From positions 1 to 21,479 of IMG/VR virus record IMGVR_UViG_3300026519_000072: 21,479 nt of DNA. One strand, 5' to 3'. Of the stretch, positions 1 through 8,214 are shown piece after piece. Within the stretch, counting starts at the first letter, position 1. Each line of letters begins with the position of its first letter. Below the pieces are notes generated by a model. That model searched no databases, was not told the DNA's origin, and was given only the letters and a program-made list of their open reading frames with translations. Source of the stretch: a virus. The translations under genes and the position numbers were made by a program.

Positions 1-544
1 CTGTTCCACCTACGGTTATTGTACCTGTAAGCTGCATTGTTACAGTTTCATTAGGGTCATTATCTAATACTGGACCGAACTTATTATTAAAATCCTCAAT
101 AGTCCAATTAGTAGCACCAAATCTTGAAAACTTTTGTGGGTGGTGATTGGGGTGAGAAAGATACATTATGTCGCCAATCTGCACGAACTTTAAATCAGCA
201 ACCTCTGTTTCAGTAAATGAGGTAACAATCTCTAATGGACTACCGCCACTCATTACTTGCGCTCTTGATTGATAGAACCTTATATATAAATCACCAAACT
301 CAAGGATATAACTATCTATCTCACTAAAGATGAATTCTATTAATCTTTGTTCTTTCGTGGAATCTTTAACCTCGTTTGCAAAGATTGTACCAAGGCGTTT
401 AATTGCCCCACCTTGTGTAGTGGGAATGAAGTTGGTAAGAACCCTACAGCCACGCGTGTAAATATCCGCATCAGTGCGACCATCTAATAGAGGGGTTAAT
501 TCACCAGCGTTAAATGAGGTGTATGTACTACTTACTCTTGGCAT
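1..544 (-). CDS. Tail tubular protein B-like virion protein (partial, N-terminal part only)
   Basis: The reading frame starts at an ATG at 544 and runs off the left edge, giving about 181 N-terminal residues. The protein begins MPRVSSTYTSFNAGELTPLL and continues with LDGRTDADIYTRGCRVLTNF and a stretch rich in GG and R, then YILEFGDLYIRFY. This pattern (a 'FNAGEL-sP-LdGR' start, then 'N-f-p-t-GG--R-G-f' and 'YiLEFGd-YiRFy') is the one I know from the large tail protein that follows the tail tubular A gene in many podoviruses. It would form part of the tail tube or nozzle below the portal. Its ATG overlaps the TAA of the upstream gene by one base (TAATG), so the two are probably translationally coupled. 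The function comes from family recall and gene order; the C-terminal part is not visible. Confidence 0.75.
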   Translation of the reverse strand, partial: MPRVSSTYTSFNAGELTPLLDGRTDADIYTRGCRVLTNFIPTTQGGAIKRLGTIFANEVKDSTKEQRLIEFIFSEIDSYILEFGDLYIRFYQSRAQVMSGGSPLEIVTSFTETEVADLKFVQIGDIMYLSHPNHHPQKFSRFGATNWTIEDFNNKFGPVLDNDPNETVTMQLTGTITVGGT

Positions 545-1188
545 TATTGCCTCACTCCTAAATATGTACTTTGTTCTGTTCTTTCAAATGTTCCTTGCTG
601 CGCATCAACAGTCTTAGAGCTTCTCAGCATATCCGTAAATTCTTGTTTCTCTGCACTTGCCATAGTTCTGCTGTTTGTAACCTTATAAGCAATAGCCGCA
701 CCTAGAGCCTTAGCAAGCAGCTCTACAAACATCGGCGCAAACTTAGCTACGTCTTCTTGGTCAAACACATAGATGATATTCTTAGCCGCATCATCTGATA
801 GCAAAACCTTCTCGCCAGTAGGCGCTATTTCTAGTTTATACTCATCTGCTCTTGAGAACGATGTTTGATTACTAATAGTTAGATAACCATTAAAATTAGA
901 GCCGAAGTTAATAAAATCCGTCTGCTCTTCTGTAGCGAACATACGCACCAAATCACTTGGTAATCCGAATTGATTATCTGCGCCAAAAGCAGGTGACGTT
1001 GAGAGCTTATTCAACGCCGCCCTCTTAATGGCAAAATTCCAAGGGTGTAACTCAAGAATAGAGCGTCTAACAGTATCGTAACGTAAGTTACATTCTGTGG
1101 CTTCAACAGTGCCATCAGTCAAAGTTGTTATGCTTTTCGCTCCTATGTTCTGTAATGCTAGATTACAAATATCAACTTTTGATACCAT
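544..1188 (-). CDS. Tail tubular protein A / head-tail adaptor-like protein
   Basis: This 214-aa protein starts with VDICNLALQNIGAKSITTL and continues with C-L-RYDTVRRSILELHPWNFA. That is the characteristic N-terminus of T7 gp11-like tail tubular A proteins ('iCN-AL--IG...a...--y---r--lLe-hpW-fA'). Such proteins form the ring that joins portal to tail nozzle. The length is close to the roughly 200 residues usual for the family. It lies just downstream of the capsid and cement genes and directly upstream of the tail tubular B-like gene, which is the expected order. An AGGGG Shine-Dalgarno sequence precedes the ATG. I see no signal peptide or membrane segment. Confidence 0.8.
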   Translation of the reverse strand: MVSKVDICNLALQNIGAKSITTLTDGTVEATECNLRYDTVRRSILELHPWNFAIKRAALNKLSTSPAFGADNQFGLPSDLVRMFATEEQTDFINFGSNFNGYLTISNQTSFSRADEYKLEIAPTGEKVLLSDDAAKNIIYVFDQEDVAKFAPMFVELLAKALGAAIAYKVTNSRTMASAEKQEFTDMLRSSKTVDAQQGTFERTEQSTYLGVRQ

Positions 1189-1207
1189 GAGTTACACCCC
1201 TAAAAAA

Positions 1208-1693
1208 TTATTTACTGTACATTAGCGCAGTAATGGTTCCAGCTCCCGAACCTGCTGTGTTTGCTGTAACAGCAACATCAACAGTAGGATAGGTAACTGT
1301 ACCAGCGCCAACAACAGCCTCAATCAAATCTTTAATTGATAGACCGCGATTAGCTAAGGCAACAGCACCTAAGCCGTTAGTATTAACTGTACCTGCACTG
1401 ATATTGGTAGTTCCCAAGAGAATATCAATATCAATTGCAGCGCCAGTATCAGTCTCATAGAAACCAATCTCATAGTCAGTCGCACCAGTAATAGCATTAT
1501 TGGATAGCTCCAACTTTGTAATTACCTGGTCAACTGGTACAGCTTTAAACAAGCGATACACTGAACCGTCATCGTCCGCAGCAGCAACTTCTTCTGTCGC
1601 AATGCGAACCGCAACACTACCTAGACCGAACTTTGACGAAACCTTGTCTCCACTCACATCATCGGCGTTTACATATTTATCTTCAACAGCCAT
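1208..1693 (-). CDS. Capsid cement / decoration-like protein
   Basis: A 161-aa acidic protein with many Ala, Thr, Val and Gly residues in short alternating runs, suggesting an all-beta structural fold. It follows the major capsid gene with a 23-bp gap and has a very strong ribosome binding site (AAGGAG within an AT-rich leader). In BPP-1-like phages this position holds the capsid cement protein (Bbp16 type), and size and composition fit. The assignment is therefore mainly by position and composition; I recognise no diagnostic motif. It could also be a head fibre or another minor capsid protein. Confidence 0.55.
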   Translation of the reverse strand: MAVEDKYVNADDVSGDKVSSKFGLGSVAVRIATEEVAAADDDGSVYRLFKAVPVDQVITKLELSNNAITGATDYEIGFYETDTGAAIDIDILLGTTNISAGTVNTNGLGAVALANRGLSIKDLIEAVVGAGTVTYPTVDVAVTANTAGSGAGTITALMYSK

Positions 1694-1716
1694 CTTCTTT
1701 ACTCCTTATTAAATTA
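1694..1716 (-). promoter_or_regulatory. Strong translation leader of the cement-like gene
   Basis: Read on the minus strand, the gap between the capsid stop and this start contains AATAATTTAATAAGGAGTAA just before the ATG. Nearly the same string precedes the 189-aa gene at 6121. It is an AT-rich, probably unstructured leader with a consensus AAGGAG, fitting high-level translation of a virion protein. Confidence 0.6.
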
Positions 1717-2604
1717 TTATTCAGCACACTGAACTTTTTGAACTAGCTTTCCCTCTGCGCGAGTAGCACCAAGGAAAAAACGAGCTTGGATTTGCTGTGC
1801 ATTGTTTTTGTCAGGGCGCTCATTTATTTTAACGCCAATATCTTTATTGACACCAACGCAAACAGCGCGATTTGACATAGCAATGCAGTCACGAACTCCA
1901 CCAGAAATATTTAAGAAATTAGTATCACCTGTACCATAGGTAATAATCTTCATACCTAGTGCGCTAGTGATTTTACCATTTTCAATTACAGAATCCCTGC
2001 GGAAATCACCAGAAGTGAGCTCAACCTCTTGCATCATATCAGAATGCTGTTTACCTGTAACAAGAAGAAGAATCTCCTCATCCATATCAACACCAACCTC
2101 ATTATTAATGAAGTTTTCCTTTACCTGCAAAAGCTTCGCGTAGGTCAAGCCTGTAGAGTTAGCAGCAATCGTACTACCACCGTCAGCAGTATAGCTAACA
2201 GTAGTACCAAAATTACGACCTGTTTTTACAGAACCGACCGCAGCCTCAATAGCAAGCTTATCATACTGATTCATCATTACGCTAGCAACAGATGCAGCAT
2301 ACTCACGAGCGGGGTCAATAAGCGTTTGCAAATCATCGAACTCTTCTAAAGTCAATGTTTCGGCATAATCGCGCATTTTAATCTCACGTCTTGAGTGTAC
2401 TCTTTCTTGCGCTACTGTATCAGAGAAACGAGCTGTAATTTCAGTAGGTAGAGTGCCACGCTTTAGGCTCTCATAAGCATACTGATTACCCGTAACAGAC
2501 ACTTCTTTAATTAAGCCACGCAGACGAGATTTGCCTTGCCCAGCTTCTAAATGCACTTGGTCTTGAAATTGTATAACCAGTGCTTCGGTTATTGAATTAA
2601 CCAT
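1717..2604 (-). CDS. Major capsid protein (BPP-1-like, HK97 fold inferred)
   Basis: This 295-aa protein has the features I associate with Bordetella phage BPP-1 (Bbp17)-type major capsid proteins: an N-terminal 'FQ-QVHLEAGQGKSRLRGLIKE' stretch, then 'RRE-K-RDY-ETLTLEEFDD' around residues 90-115, a central Gly/Ser/Thr loop, and a C-terminal 'INERPDKNNAQQIQARFFLG' segment. It self-assembles into the icosahedral head shell on the scaffold. It lies downstream of portal, Bbp19-like and scaffold genes and upstream of the cement-like gene, which is the standard order. There is no sign of an N-terminal delta domain, so assembly probably depends on the separate scaffold protein. The GGAG site is very close to the ATG and sits in an AT-rich leader. 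Confidence 0.85.
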   Translation of the reverse strand: MVNSITEALVIQFQDQVHLEAGQGKSRLRGLIKEVSVTGNQYAYESLKRGTLPTEITARFSDTVAQERVHSRREIKMRDYAETLTLEEFDDLQTLIDPAREYAASVASVMMNQYDKLAIEAAVGSVKTGRNFGTTVSYTADGGSTIAANSTGLTYAKLLQVKENFINNEVGVDMDEEILLLVTGKQHSDMMQEVELTSGDFRRDSVIENGKITSALGMKIITYGTGDTNFLNISGGVRDCIAMSNRAVCVGVNKDIGVKINERPDKNNAQQIQARFFLGATRAEGKLVQKVQCAE

Positions 2605-2630
2605 TTTATTACTCCAAAGTTAAATTATAA
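2605..2630 (-). promoter_or_regulatory. Translation leader and possible -10 box upstream of the capsid gene
   Basis: On the minus strand the 26 bases before the capsid ATG contain TATAATTTAAC followed by TTTGGAGTAATAAAATG. GGAGTAATAAAATG is identical to the end of the leader at 6122-6150. TATAAT (2624-2629) could be a promoter -10 box giving extra capsid transcript, but I see no good -35, so the translational role is better supported. Confidence 0.4.
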
Positions 2631-2700
2631 AAAAATAAATCAGATTCGCTACCCACATTCTTGTATGGACGTTCCTAGATTTTATATCTCCCGATAAATA

Positions 2701-2718
2701 ACTTGCTTATTAGCAAGT
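2701..2718. other. Small hairpin between scaffold and capsid genes
   Basis: ACTTGCT, a 4-base loop and AGCAAGT form a perfect 7-bp inverted repeat in the 139-bp gap between the scaffold stop and the capsid start. On the transcribed (minus) strand it is followed by an AT-rich but not T-run sequence, so it is a weak terminator at best. It may act as an mRNA processing or stabilising hairpin ahead of the capsid message. The rest of the gap holds nothing else I can support. Confidence 0.35.
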
Positions 2719-2743
2719 GGACTATTTCAAGCTACCCACTGCT

Positions 2744-3547
2744 CTACGCCCCCATCTCAGCGATTTGTCTATACAAATCAGAAACACGAGTTTTAACTGT
2801 GTTATGTGATGGTGACGTGGTATTTTTAAAATCATCAGACTTTTGCAGCGATATAGCTTCCATTCTTAAATCACCTGACGTTTGTCTAACTTGACCACTT
2901 AAATCCTCAAGCCTATCACCAGATGTTTTGTTAAATAAACTGAGGGTATCTTTAATAAACAGCGGGTCATTACCGTATTTTTCTATAGTTTCAGTACTAT
3001 AGTTTTTCTCTGCAAATGCCTTAGCCTTATTAATATTCCCCTCGTATTCACCCTTCCAATCATCTTTTAACGCTTGTATGGAGGCTTCCTGCGCTTGAGC
3101 GGCTTCGTTCTGCAAGCCATTATGTGCCTCTAGTTGTTTAGTGAAATATGTATTGACGATTTCCTTTGCCGCATCAGCAGGAACACCGTGCTTTAAAAAC
3201 ACATCATTCACGTTATCAAGCAGTTCTTCATTGATAAACCCATCAGGTGCGCCCTCTATTGGCTCTATCTTATAAGCGTCCTTGCTATCAGGTGCGCCTA
3301 GCTCTTTGCGCAGGCTGCTAAAATATTCAGCCTTAACCTCATCACTGGCATCATCTTTAGGTTTAACAATAGGATTCTGCCCCATCTTTGAAACAAGATT
3401 GTCATAGCCTTTAAATACAGAGTCCATATCCTTAAACTCTGGGAATTTTTCTTTGTTGCCCTCTGATAAATGCTCACGGAAATTAAACTCCGCTGTTGAC
3501 TCTTGTGCGCCTGTATTATCCGATTGTAGTATTGTTTTTTCACTCAT
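2744..3547 (-). CDS. Scaffolding / capsid assembly protein
   Basis: A 267-aa hydrophilic, highly charged, mostly helical protein with no hydrophobic segments. It has an acidic N-terminal third, a middle with the pattern 'KELGAPDSKDAYKI--iEGAPDGFINEELLDN' and 'LKHGVPADAAKEIVN', then a Lys/Glu/Ala-rich coiled-coil-like stretch around residues 125-185. The 'LG-P-s-d-Y' pattern and the position directly upstream of the major capsid gene are typical of podoviral scaffold proteins, which guide capsid subunits during procapsid assembly and then leave. The ATG overlaps the upstream gene's stop by 8 bases (ATGAGTGA) and has a GGAG site 10 bases upstream. Confidence 0.75.
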   Translation of the reverse strand: MSEKTILQSDNTGAQESTAEFNFREHLSEGNKEKFPEFKDMDSVFKGYDNLVSKMGQNPIVKPKDDASDEVKAEYFSSLRKELGAPDSKDAYKIEPIEGAPDGFINEELLDNVNDVFLKHGVPADAAKEIVNTYFTKQLEAHNGLQNEAAQAQEASIQALKDDWKGEYEGNINKAKAFAEKNYSTETIEKYGNDPLFIKDTLSLFNKTSGDRLEDLSGQVRQTSGDLRMEAISLQKSDDFKNTTSPSHNTVKTRVSDLYRQIAEMGA

Positions 3548-3800
3548 GGTCTTTAATCTCCTGTAGTTGTATGTTAAGTAAGTTGTTTATGTGATAGCCT
3601 ATATGCTGCTTTCCTAAATTGTAATAAGTCTGCTCGCTACTATCATTGTTAAATGCAGTACGACCAATGCTGCATTCATTCAGTAAATCCTTTAGTATCG
3701 ACTTTCCCAAATCGCTATTAAGGAATAATTCTCTATACGCAATCTGCCGACAATTTATATCTGCAAATACTGGCTCTTCTCTTTCTATCCTATACGCCAT
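3540..3800 (-). CDS. Bbp19-like small head protein
   Basis: An 86-aa protein with 'RQIAYRELFLNSDLGKSILKDLLNECSIGRTAF' in its middle (residues 18-50), followed by a helical 'GKQHIGYHINNLLNIQL'. The pattern (R-iAYr-LF....g..vL.DL...c....taF....---t.y..G....g.hI...L) matches the small Bbp19-type proteins found between portal and scaffold genes in BPP-1-like phages. Its exact role is not known; it is conserved within the head module. It starts with a TAATG overlap with the portal stop and an AGGG ribosome binding site. Confidence 0.6.
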   Translation of the reverse strand: MAYRIEREEPVFADINCRQIAYRELFLNSDLGKSILKDLLNECSIGRTAFNNDSSEQTYYNLGKQHIGYHINNLLNIQLQEIKDHE

Positions 3801-5392
3801 TATATTAACCCTGCTTGACTTGCGTCTTTAGCCGCAGCAGCACCTTGTTGTGCTACTTCAAGTGCTTGTTGTTGTTGCTGCGCCTCAGCTCTTTGTACTC
3901 TCGCACCCTCTGCATCGCTCAAGCTCTTTAGTACACGAGCAGGCACTCCGCCAATCTCGTGTAGCTCTTCAATAGAAGCGTCAATATCAATCCTGTCCAA
4001 TGCCTCAGGGAATATCTCAGCGACACTAGCGACAGATTGCATGAACTCAAGTAGTGATTGCGCCTCTCCGCCTCTCTGTGCTCGTGTAAGTGGAGACACA
4101 TAAAGAACTTTAACATCTTGCCCTGCAAGTATTTCAGGTGCAGGAGGAATAACACCGTTGTTTAGTAATATAGTAAATGTTGATTCAACTATCGGTCCTA
4201 TTAATTCAGCTTGCACCATACCTATAGACGGTGCTAATAACCGCCCCTTTTCATCTTGACGCTGCAATACTTCTGTAGCCGTCATTTGTGGCGTTCCTAC
4301 AATCTGCAACTGGTCAACAAAGAACGCCCTGCGGATAGCATCTTGAACAGCAAGTAAATCATCGCGAGCTATTGAGATATTGCCCAACGAAAGAAGAGGC
4401 TTAATCTCACCCTCTTTAGGATTATAGAAGTTAATAGCATGAGCTGATGTGTCCAACATACCAAGGCTGCCATCAGAGGGCATTTGCATAGGTGGATTCA
4501 GTTGTTTCTCAGATGCTACTAATATAGATTTCTGCATTGAGTTTGCAGTTTTAACATCTGCAAGGGCAGTCATAGCAGGTGAACGACCATAAGGTTCAAC
4601 GGCTGTTCTCTCCCACCTAGCAACTGGAATAGGAAAGGTTAAATATGACTCCTCAATCAATTCATGCTGCATATCTTTTTCAACATATACACCTTCAAAC
4701 TCTAAGGACTGCGCGCCAAGAGTTCCAACCCTCTCCTTTCGTGGGCGAATAACATGAATAACGTCAAACTTTTTAGATGGGTCTTTAAGTGCAGCCTTGC
4801 GTGTTTTCTCCGATATACTCCAGCCACGCAACGATTCTTTCTCAAGTAACTGCTGTCCGCTAAATTTCAACTGGCGATAGACTGTATTAATTGCACCATT
4901 ATGCCCCTCTGATATAAATAAATCCTTCACGCTTTGTGATGTAAATTCTATCTGTGAGCTAATACCCTCTTGCACCATCATTGCAGTTGTGCCAAATGCA
5001 CCAATACCAACCATTGATGTAAATAAATGTCCGTAAAACTTAGCAGATGGCTCATTGAAAGCGTTTAAAACTGTCTTGCCAGCTTCATCTAGCCACTCGC
5101 TAACCTCTTGGTCACGGTTAATCTCCTCATTCATTATACCAAGAGTAAACCATCTAGCAGCAGGATTAGCCAAAAACCCGATAATAGAAGATGCAAATAT
5201 CTTTAAGCTATGCTCACCAGTATTATCATATAGATACTGTCTGCGCTTCTGCCCTATGCCATAAGTACGGTTAAAATCCGCAGCATTAGGCAGGTTGAAA
5301 TCCGCTATCTCCTGCCACAATGAATCAAATGGCATGCGCTCAGATTTCAGCTCATCAAATCGCTTTATTATGTCCTTTGCTCTAGCTGTCAT
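3800..5392 (-). CDS. Portal protein (T7-type head-tail connector family)
   Basis: A 530-aa protein matching the podoviral head-tail connector family. It has an N-terminal 'R---L---R-PFDSLWQEIADF-LPNAADF' motif (residues 10-40) and then 'R-YLYDNTGEHSLKIFASSIIGFLANPAARWFTL' (about 50-85). The middle has the '-R-R-FFVDQL' and 'MTATEVLQRQDEKGRLLAPSIG' helices, and the C-terminus is rich in Gln and Ala. Twelve copies would form the ring at the unique vertex through which DNA enters and leaves; the protein docks TerL and the tail tubular A ring. Length is normal for the family. A 159-bp gap with a hairpin separates it from the upstream spike cassette, and an AAAGG site precedes its ATG. Confidence 0.9.
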   Translation of the reverse strand: MTARAKDIIKRFDELKSERMPFDSLWQEIADFNLPNAADFNRTYGIGQKRRQYLYDNTGEHSLKIFASSIIGFLANPAARWFTLGIMNEEINRDQEVSEWLDEAGKTVLNAFNEPSAKFYGHLFTSMVGIGAFGTTAMMVQEGISSQIEFTSQSVKDLFISEGHNGAINTVYRQLKFSGQQLLEKESLRGWSISEKTRKAALKDPSKKFDVIHVIRPRKERVGTLGAQSLEFEGVYVEKDMQHELIEESYLTFPIPVARWERTAVEPYGRSPAMTALADVKTANSMQKSILVASEKQLNPPMQMPSDGSLGMLDTSAHAINFYNPKEGEIKPLLSLGNISIARDDLLAVQDAIRRAFFVDQLQIVGTPQMTATEVLQRQDEKGRLLAPSIGMVQAELIGPIVESTFTILLNNGVIPPAPEILAGQDVKVLYVSPLTRAQRGGEAQSLLEFMQSVASVAEIFPEALDRIDIDASIEELHEIGGVPARVLKSLSDAEGARVQRAEAQQQQQALEVAQQGAAAAKDASQAGLI

Positions 5393-5431
5393 TTTAAGCC
5401 TTTAATATATTCACTCTAGTATCAAAAATTA

Positions 5432-5449
5432 GATAGTATTGTTACTATC
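5432..5449 (-). terminator. Weak hairpin/attenuator between the spike cassette and the portal gene
   Basis: GATAGTA, a 4-base loop and TACTATC form a perfect 7-bp stem in the 159-bp gap at 5393-5551. On the transcribed minus strand the stem is followed a few bases later by TAATTTTTG. The stem is AT-rich, so any termination would be partial. It could lower readthrough from the spike genes into the head genes. No gene longer than about 17 codons fits in this gap. Confidence 0.35.
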
Positions 5450-5551
5450 ATAAACGACCCCTAAAGAGCTTAAGAGAGTCGGAAGTGCCTATATAAATAC
5501 CTCCATTACGCTCCTAAACTCTTGGGTGGTTTCAACTATCATAATATGCCG

Positions 5552-6121
5552 TTACGATAAAACTACTGCGCCAACATTCTCAATAATTGTACCGTTACCA
5601 GTGCTGTCAATATAGACGATGAGAGCTTCGTTAGGTGCGTTAAGAGTTGCCACATTGTTTGTGCCGTTAAATGTACCAGATGTTAGCGTTAGTGTATGCG
5701 CCGCTGTGCCAGATGCGCTAGTGTTCTTAACAATAAGAAGTCCTTGGTGATTGGTTGCGTCAGCGATTGTTGCCGCTACTATTGCAGTTGCATGATTAAG
5801 CTCAACACTCTGTACGCCTACTGTTACTGCCCCTGTTGCAGTTAGCTCTTGCACTCGCGCAGATACATCAGCCGCATTATTAACTTCTGCCGCAGAGGCA
5901 GTTACAAGCACGCCACCAAGTAGCAACCCATTAGTGCCGTCATGTGATGCAATATCTACATCTGTTGTGCCATCTGCAAAGATAACATCTCCGCCAATAG
6001 TGCCTAATACTGGTGTTGTGCCTGAAAAATCCCAAGCTCCTGTAATTACAGCCGCATCATCAAGGATAGCATTGCCATCAATATCTATTGCGTCCATTCT
6101 TCGTGATAGTGGTCTAGTCAT
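5552..6121 (-). CDS. Small virion structural protein, 189 aa (family unknown)
   Basis: A Gly/Ala/Thr/Val-rich 189-aa protein with very few aromatic or basic residues after the first ten. It contains 'GDVIFADGTTDVDIASHDGT' and 'LGGVLVTASAAEVNNAADVS', repeating beta-strand/turn patterns common in phage head-fibre, decoration and tail-fibre shaft proteins. The 'VtAsAaElN--Advs' motif recurs in many phage fibre-like proteins. It has one of the strongest ribosome binding sites in the window (AATAAGGAGTAATAAAATG), suggesting high expression. It is the last gene of the fibre/spike cassette before the portal. A structural role is a reasonable inference; the precise location in the particle cannot be told. 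Confidence 0.6.
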   Translation of the reverse strand: MTRPLSRRMDAIDIDGNAILDDAAVITGAWDFSGTTPVLGTIGGDVIFADGTTDVDIASHDGTNGLLLGGVLVTASAAEVNNAADVSARVQELTATGAVTVGVQSVELNHATAIVAATIADATNHQGLLIVKNTSASGTAAHTLTLTSGTFNGTNNVATLNAPNEALIVYIDSTGNGTIIENVGAVVLS

Positions 6122-6150
6122 TTTATTACTCCTTATTAAATTAAATTATT
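6122..6150 (-). promoter_or_regulatory. Strong translation leader of the 189-aa structural gene
   Basis: On the minus strand this interval reads AATAATTTAATTTAATAAGG then AGTAATAAAATG. It shares AATAATTTAAT and AATAAGGAGTAA with the leader at 1694-1716 and GGAGTAATAAAATG with that of the capsid gene. Three probable abundant virion proteins thus use nearly one initiation sequence. Confidence 0.55.
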
Positions 6151-6901
6151 ATGTTGGTATGTCGGTTGATATTGTTACTGTGTTGTTGTCAGTCCACGCC
6201 GCCGCAAGTATCGCATCAGACGTTATCCCAGCATTCGGATTATTCAAACTATGCACGCCAGTATCAAGTATGCCCATAGGTTGGGCTGAGCCAGAGCTAT
6301 ATACTTCTGCAATAGATGGCAGCCTGCCACTAAAAAACGTTGGTTGAAATACTCGTCCATTAGCAAAGCCCCCAGCGTTACCTTGAGAGCCTATAGAAAC
6401 TGCTGCTCCTATTTCAGTAGATACAGCCTCTGTAGGATTCGTATCTACGCCAAATGATGTTATTTCTACTCCATCAACCCATGATTTCATCCTGTCGCCA
6501 ACAGTAGAATTATCTGCATCAAAATGTATCATAATGTGATGCCAGTTAGTATCTGCAAAGAGGGATGCTGTAGAATCTTGACGACCATCAATTGACCCAC
6601 CCACAACAGTTATCCATTGAAGTTGATTCGAGGAATTAATTACTAGTCGCCACTCTGCACCACTATTAGTAGCACCAGCCTGTTTAGATAGTATAGTATG
6701 AGCCACGTTATTAGTGGCACTTCTCCACCAAACACTAATCGCCCATTTAGCTCTATTATAGTTCCCCCAGTTATTATGACTAATAGTCAATGATTCACTA
6801 GACGCGCTAGTAAATAATGCTGAGCTAGTGGGCATTAGTAACGGATTAGCGGCTTGGCTAGCTGAATCAGAACCAAAAAGACCTGATTGAAATATACTCA
6901 T
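6149..6901 (-). CDS. LamG / concanavalin A-like domain virion protein
   Basis: A 250-aa protein with a laminin-G/concanavalin A-like pattern: 'WAISVWWRSATNNVAHTILS' (about residues 52-71), 'EWRLVINSSNQLQWITV', 'DTNWHHIMIHFDADN' (the diagnostic 'W-HI-i-yd' strand), 'MKSWVDGVEITSF' and 'FFSGRLPSIAEVYSSG'. Such jelly-roll domains bind glycans and are common on phage tail fibres and capsid surfaces. The start MSIFQSGLFGSD resembles the start of the 463-aa fibre (MSIFEQNG), suggesting a shared attachment peptide. It is followed by an AT-rich leader and the 189-aa gene. The fold assignment is fairly firm; sugar binding is inferred. Confidence 0.7.
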   Translation of the reverse strand: MSIFQSGLFGSDSASQAANPLLMPTSSALFTSASSESLTISHNNWGNYNRAKWAISVWWRSATNNVAHTILSKQAGATNSGAEWRLVINSSNQLQWITVVGGSIDGRQDSTASLFADTNWHHIMIHFDADNSTVGDRMKSWVDGVEITSFGVDTNPTEAVSTEIGAAVSIGSQGNAGGFANGRVFQPTFFSGRLPSIAEVYSSGSAQPMGILDTGVHSLNNPNAGITSDAILAAAWTDNNTVTISTDIPT

Positions 6902-6903
6902 AT

Positions 6904-8214
6904 TTAGAACCCCACAAAAGTTGCTGTTGTTACTGCTGCGCCACCACCTGCCTCTTCTCTCTGCGCAGCTCCTATATCTAAAAAGTTATTCGTCAGTCCT
7001 CCTGGAAAACTTGGCGTTGGACTGGCTTTTGCTTTTAAATTAGTGCCTATTGTAAAATCACCATTAGCAGCATCTGTAAATTGCGGGTCAAGTGCAGTGT
7101 CATTATTACCTTTAGTAACATTTGTAACGTCTGTTGTGTTGTTGCTGAAATTGTTATAATCTAGGAACGCACCATTAACTACTGAACTTGCTGAAATGCC
7201 TGCGGTACAGTTGTCTATAATGTTATTCATAAATAAGGGATTGGTGTCGGACATTAAAGCACCTGTGGCACAATTGTAAAGGGTGCAATTAATTACTTTA
7301 TTACCGCTTGCGCCGCTCCAACCTATGTTAATTCCCACAGTACAAGTATCTGTAATGCAATTTATAAAAGACATAGAGTCAGACGTATAGGCGTAAATCC
7401 CATCAGATGAATCGTGTAAGTAACAGCCATATACCACACCATTAGAACCGCACTCTAATCCCCTGCCGTTTGTTGCCTGCCCTTCGCATAGTATAATACG
7501 AGCATTACTGCCTATTTGAATCGCGCTTCTGCTACCTGACCCACTTGTATTTACAACCTTACACTGGTGGAATGCCCCCGCATTATCTTGCCCCAAACCC
7601 TCGCTGGCTGTTGTGGTTACGCTCAGGAATCTAATCTGCCAGTAATTATCAAACGCTATACTATTTGCACCCGCTGCAATTAGAGGTCTGTCTGCTCCTT
7701 CTGGCTCATCACCACGAGTGGTGTTATACCCTTTAACTTTGATAGGGCTACTATCCGTTCCATCTTTAGCGACTGATATCGCCGCTGTTAAAGTGTGCGT
7801 GGCATCCGCAGCAATATGAGCAGTATTTCCTGCCACCATTGCTTCAAATGTTGCATCTAAAAAAGTTGCAGCTCCCCCCAATACCCCACTACCACCTGTA
7901 CTTGATACTGTGCCAACCACCCTATCAAGAGTTGCTACCCCTGCTGCCTGAGATACAATCTCATACCTACCCGCAGTAAAGCCTGTTCCTGACGTAATGT
8001 TTATTAAGTTCCCAACATCATCAGCAGCAAAAGGGTCGGCAGCGGAGGTTATGTTTGTAGCTGTGGTAGCATCAATAACAATATCTGTCCTTGTTGAGTG
8101 AACAGCGTCTTGTTGAGAGTAATCAGTTCCAGATGCACCTGTCACAAACCCACCTGCACCAGTTGCAGTGCCATTGGCTCTAATTTCCCATTCTGTATTT
8201 GCAGATAACACCAT
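6904..8214 (-). CDS. Right-handed parallel beta-helix tail spike-like protein
   Basis: A 436-aa protein. Residues about 195-370 contain short repeated rungs such as 'SNARIILCEG', 'SNGVVYGCYLHDSSDGIYAY', 'SFINCITDTCTVGINI', 'KVINCTLYNCATG' and 'FMNNIIDNCTAGISA'. Periodic N/C/I residues of this kind are the signature of pectin-lyase-like beta helices. The first 100 residues are Gly/Thr/Ala-rich and probably attach it to the particle. Proteins of this kind are tail spikes that bind or cleave surface polysaccharide; no catalytic residues can be named from the sequence. The ATG overlaps the upstream stop (TAATG). The several Cys residues in rungs probably stack inside the helix. Confidence 0.7.
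   Translation of the reverse strand: MVLSANTEWEIRANGTATGAGGFVTGASGTDYSQQDAVHSTRTDIVIDATTATNITSAADPFAADDVGNLINITSGTGFTAGRYEIVSQAAGVATLDRVVGTVSSTGGSGVLGGAATFLDATFEAMVAGNTAHIAADATHTLTAAISVAKDGTDSSPIKVKGYNTTRGDEPEGADRPLIAAGANSIAFDNYWQIRFLSVTTTASEGLGQDNAGAFHQCKVVNTSGSGSRSAIQIGSNARIILCEGQATNGRGLECGSNGVVYGCYLHDSSDGIYAYTSDSMSFINCITDTCTVGINIGWSGASGNKVINCTLYNCATGALMSDTNPLFMNNIIDNCTAGISASSVVNGAFLDYNNFSNNTTDVTNVTKGNNDTALDPQFTDAANGDFTIGTNLKAKASPTPSFPGGLTNNFLDIGAAQREEAGGGAAVTTATFVGF

Noticed and set aside
2029-2349. Rightward open frame of 106 codons inside the capsid gene
   Set aside because: It lies wholly opposite a well-supported capsid frame, has no ribosome binding site and shows no family pattern; the same holds for other opposite-strand frames within the virion genes.
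3298-3543. Second leftward frame of 81 codons inside the scaffold gene
   Set aside because: It is an out-of-frame shadow of the scaffold gene, with unlikely composition and no initiation signal.
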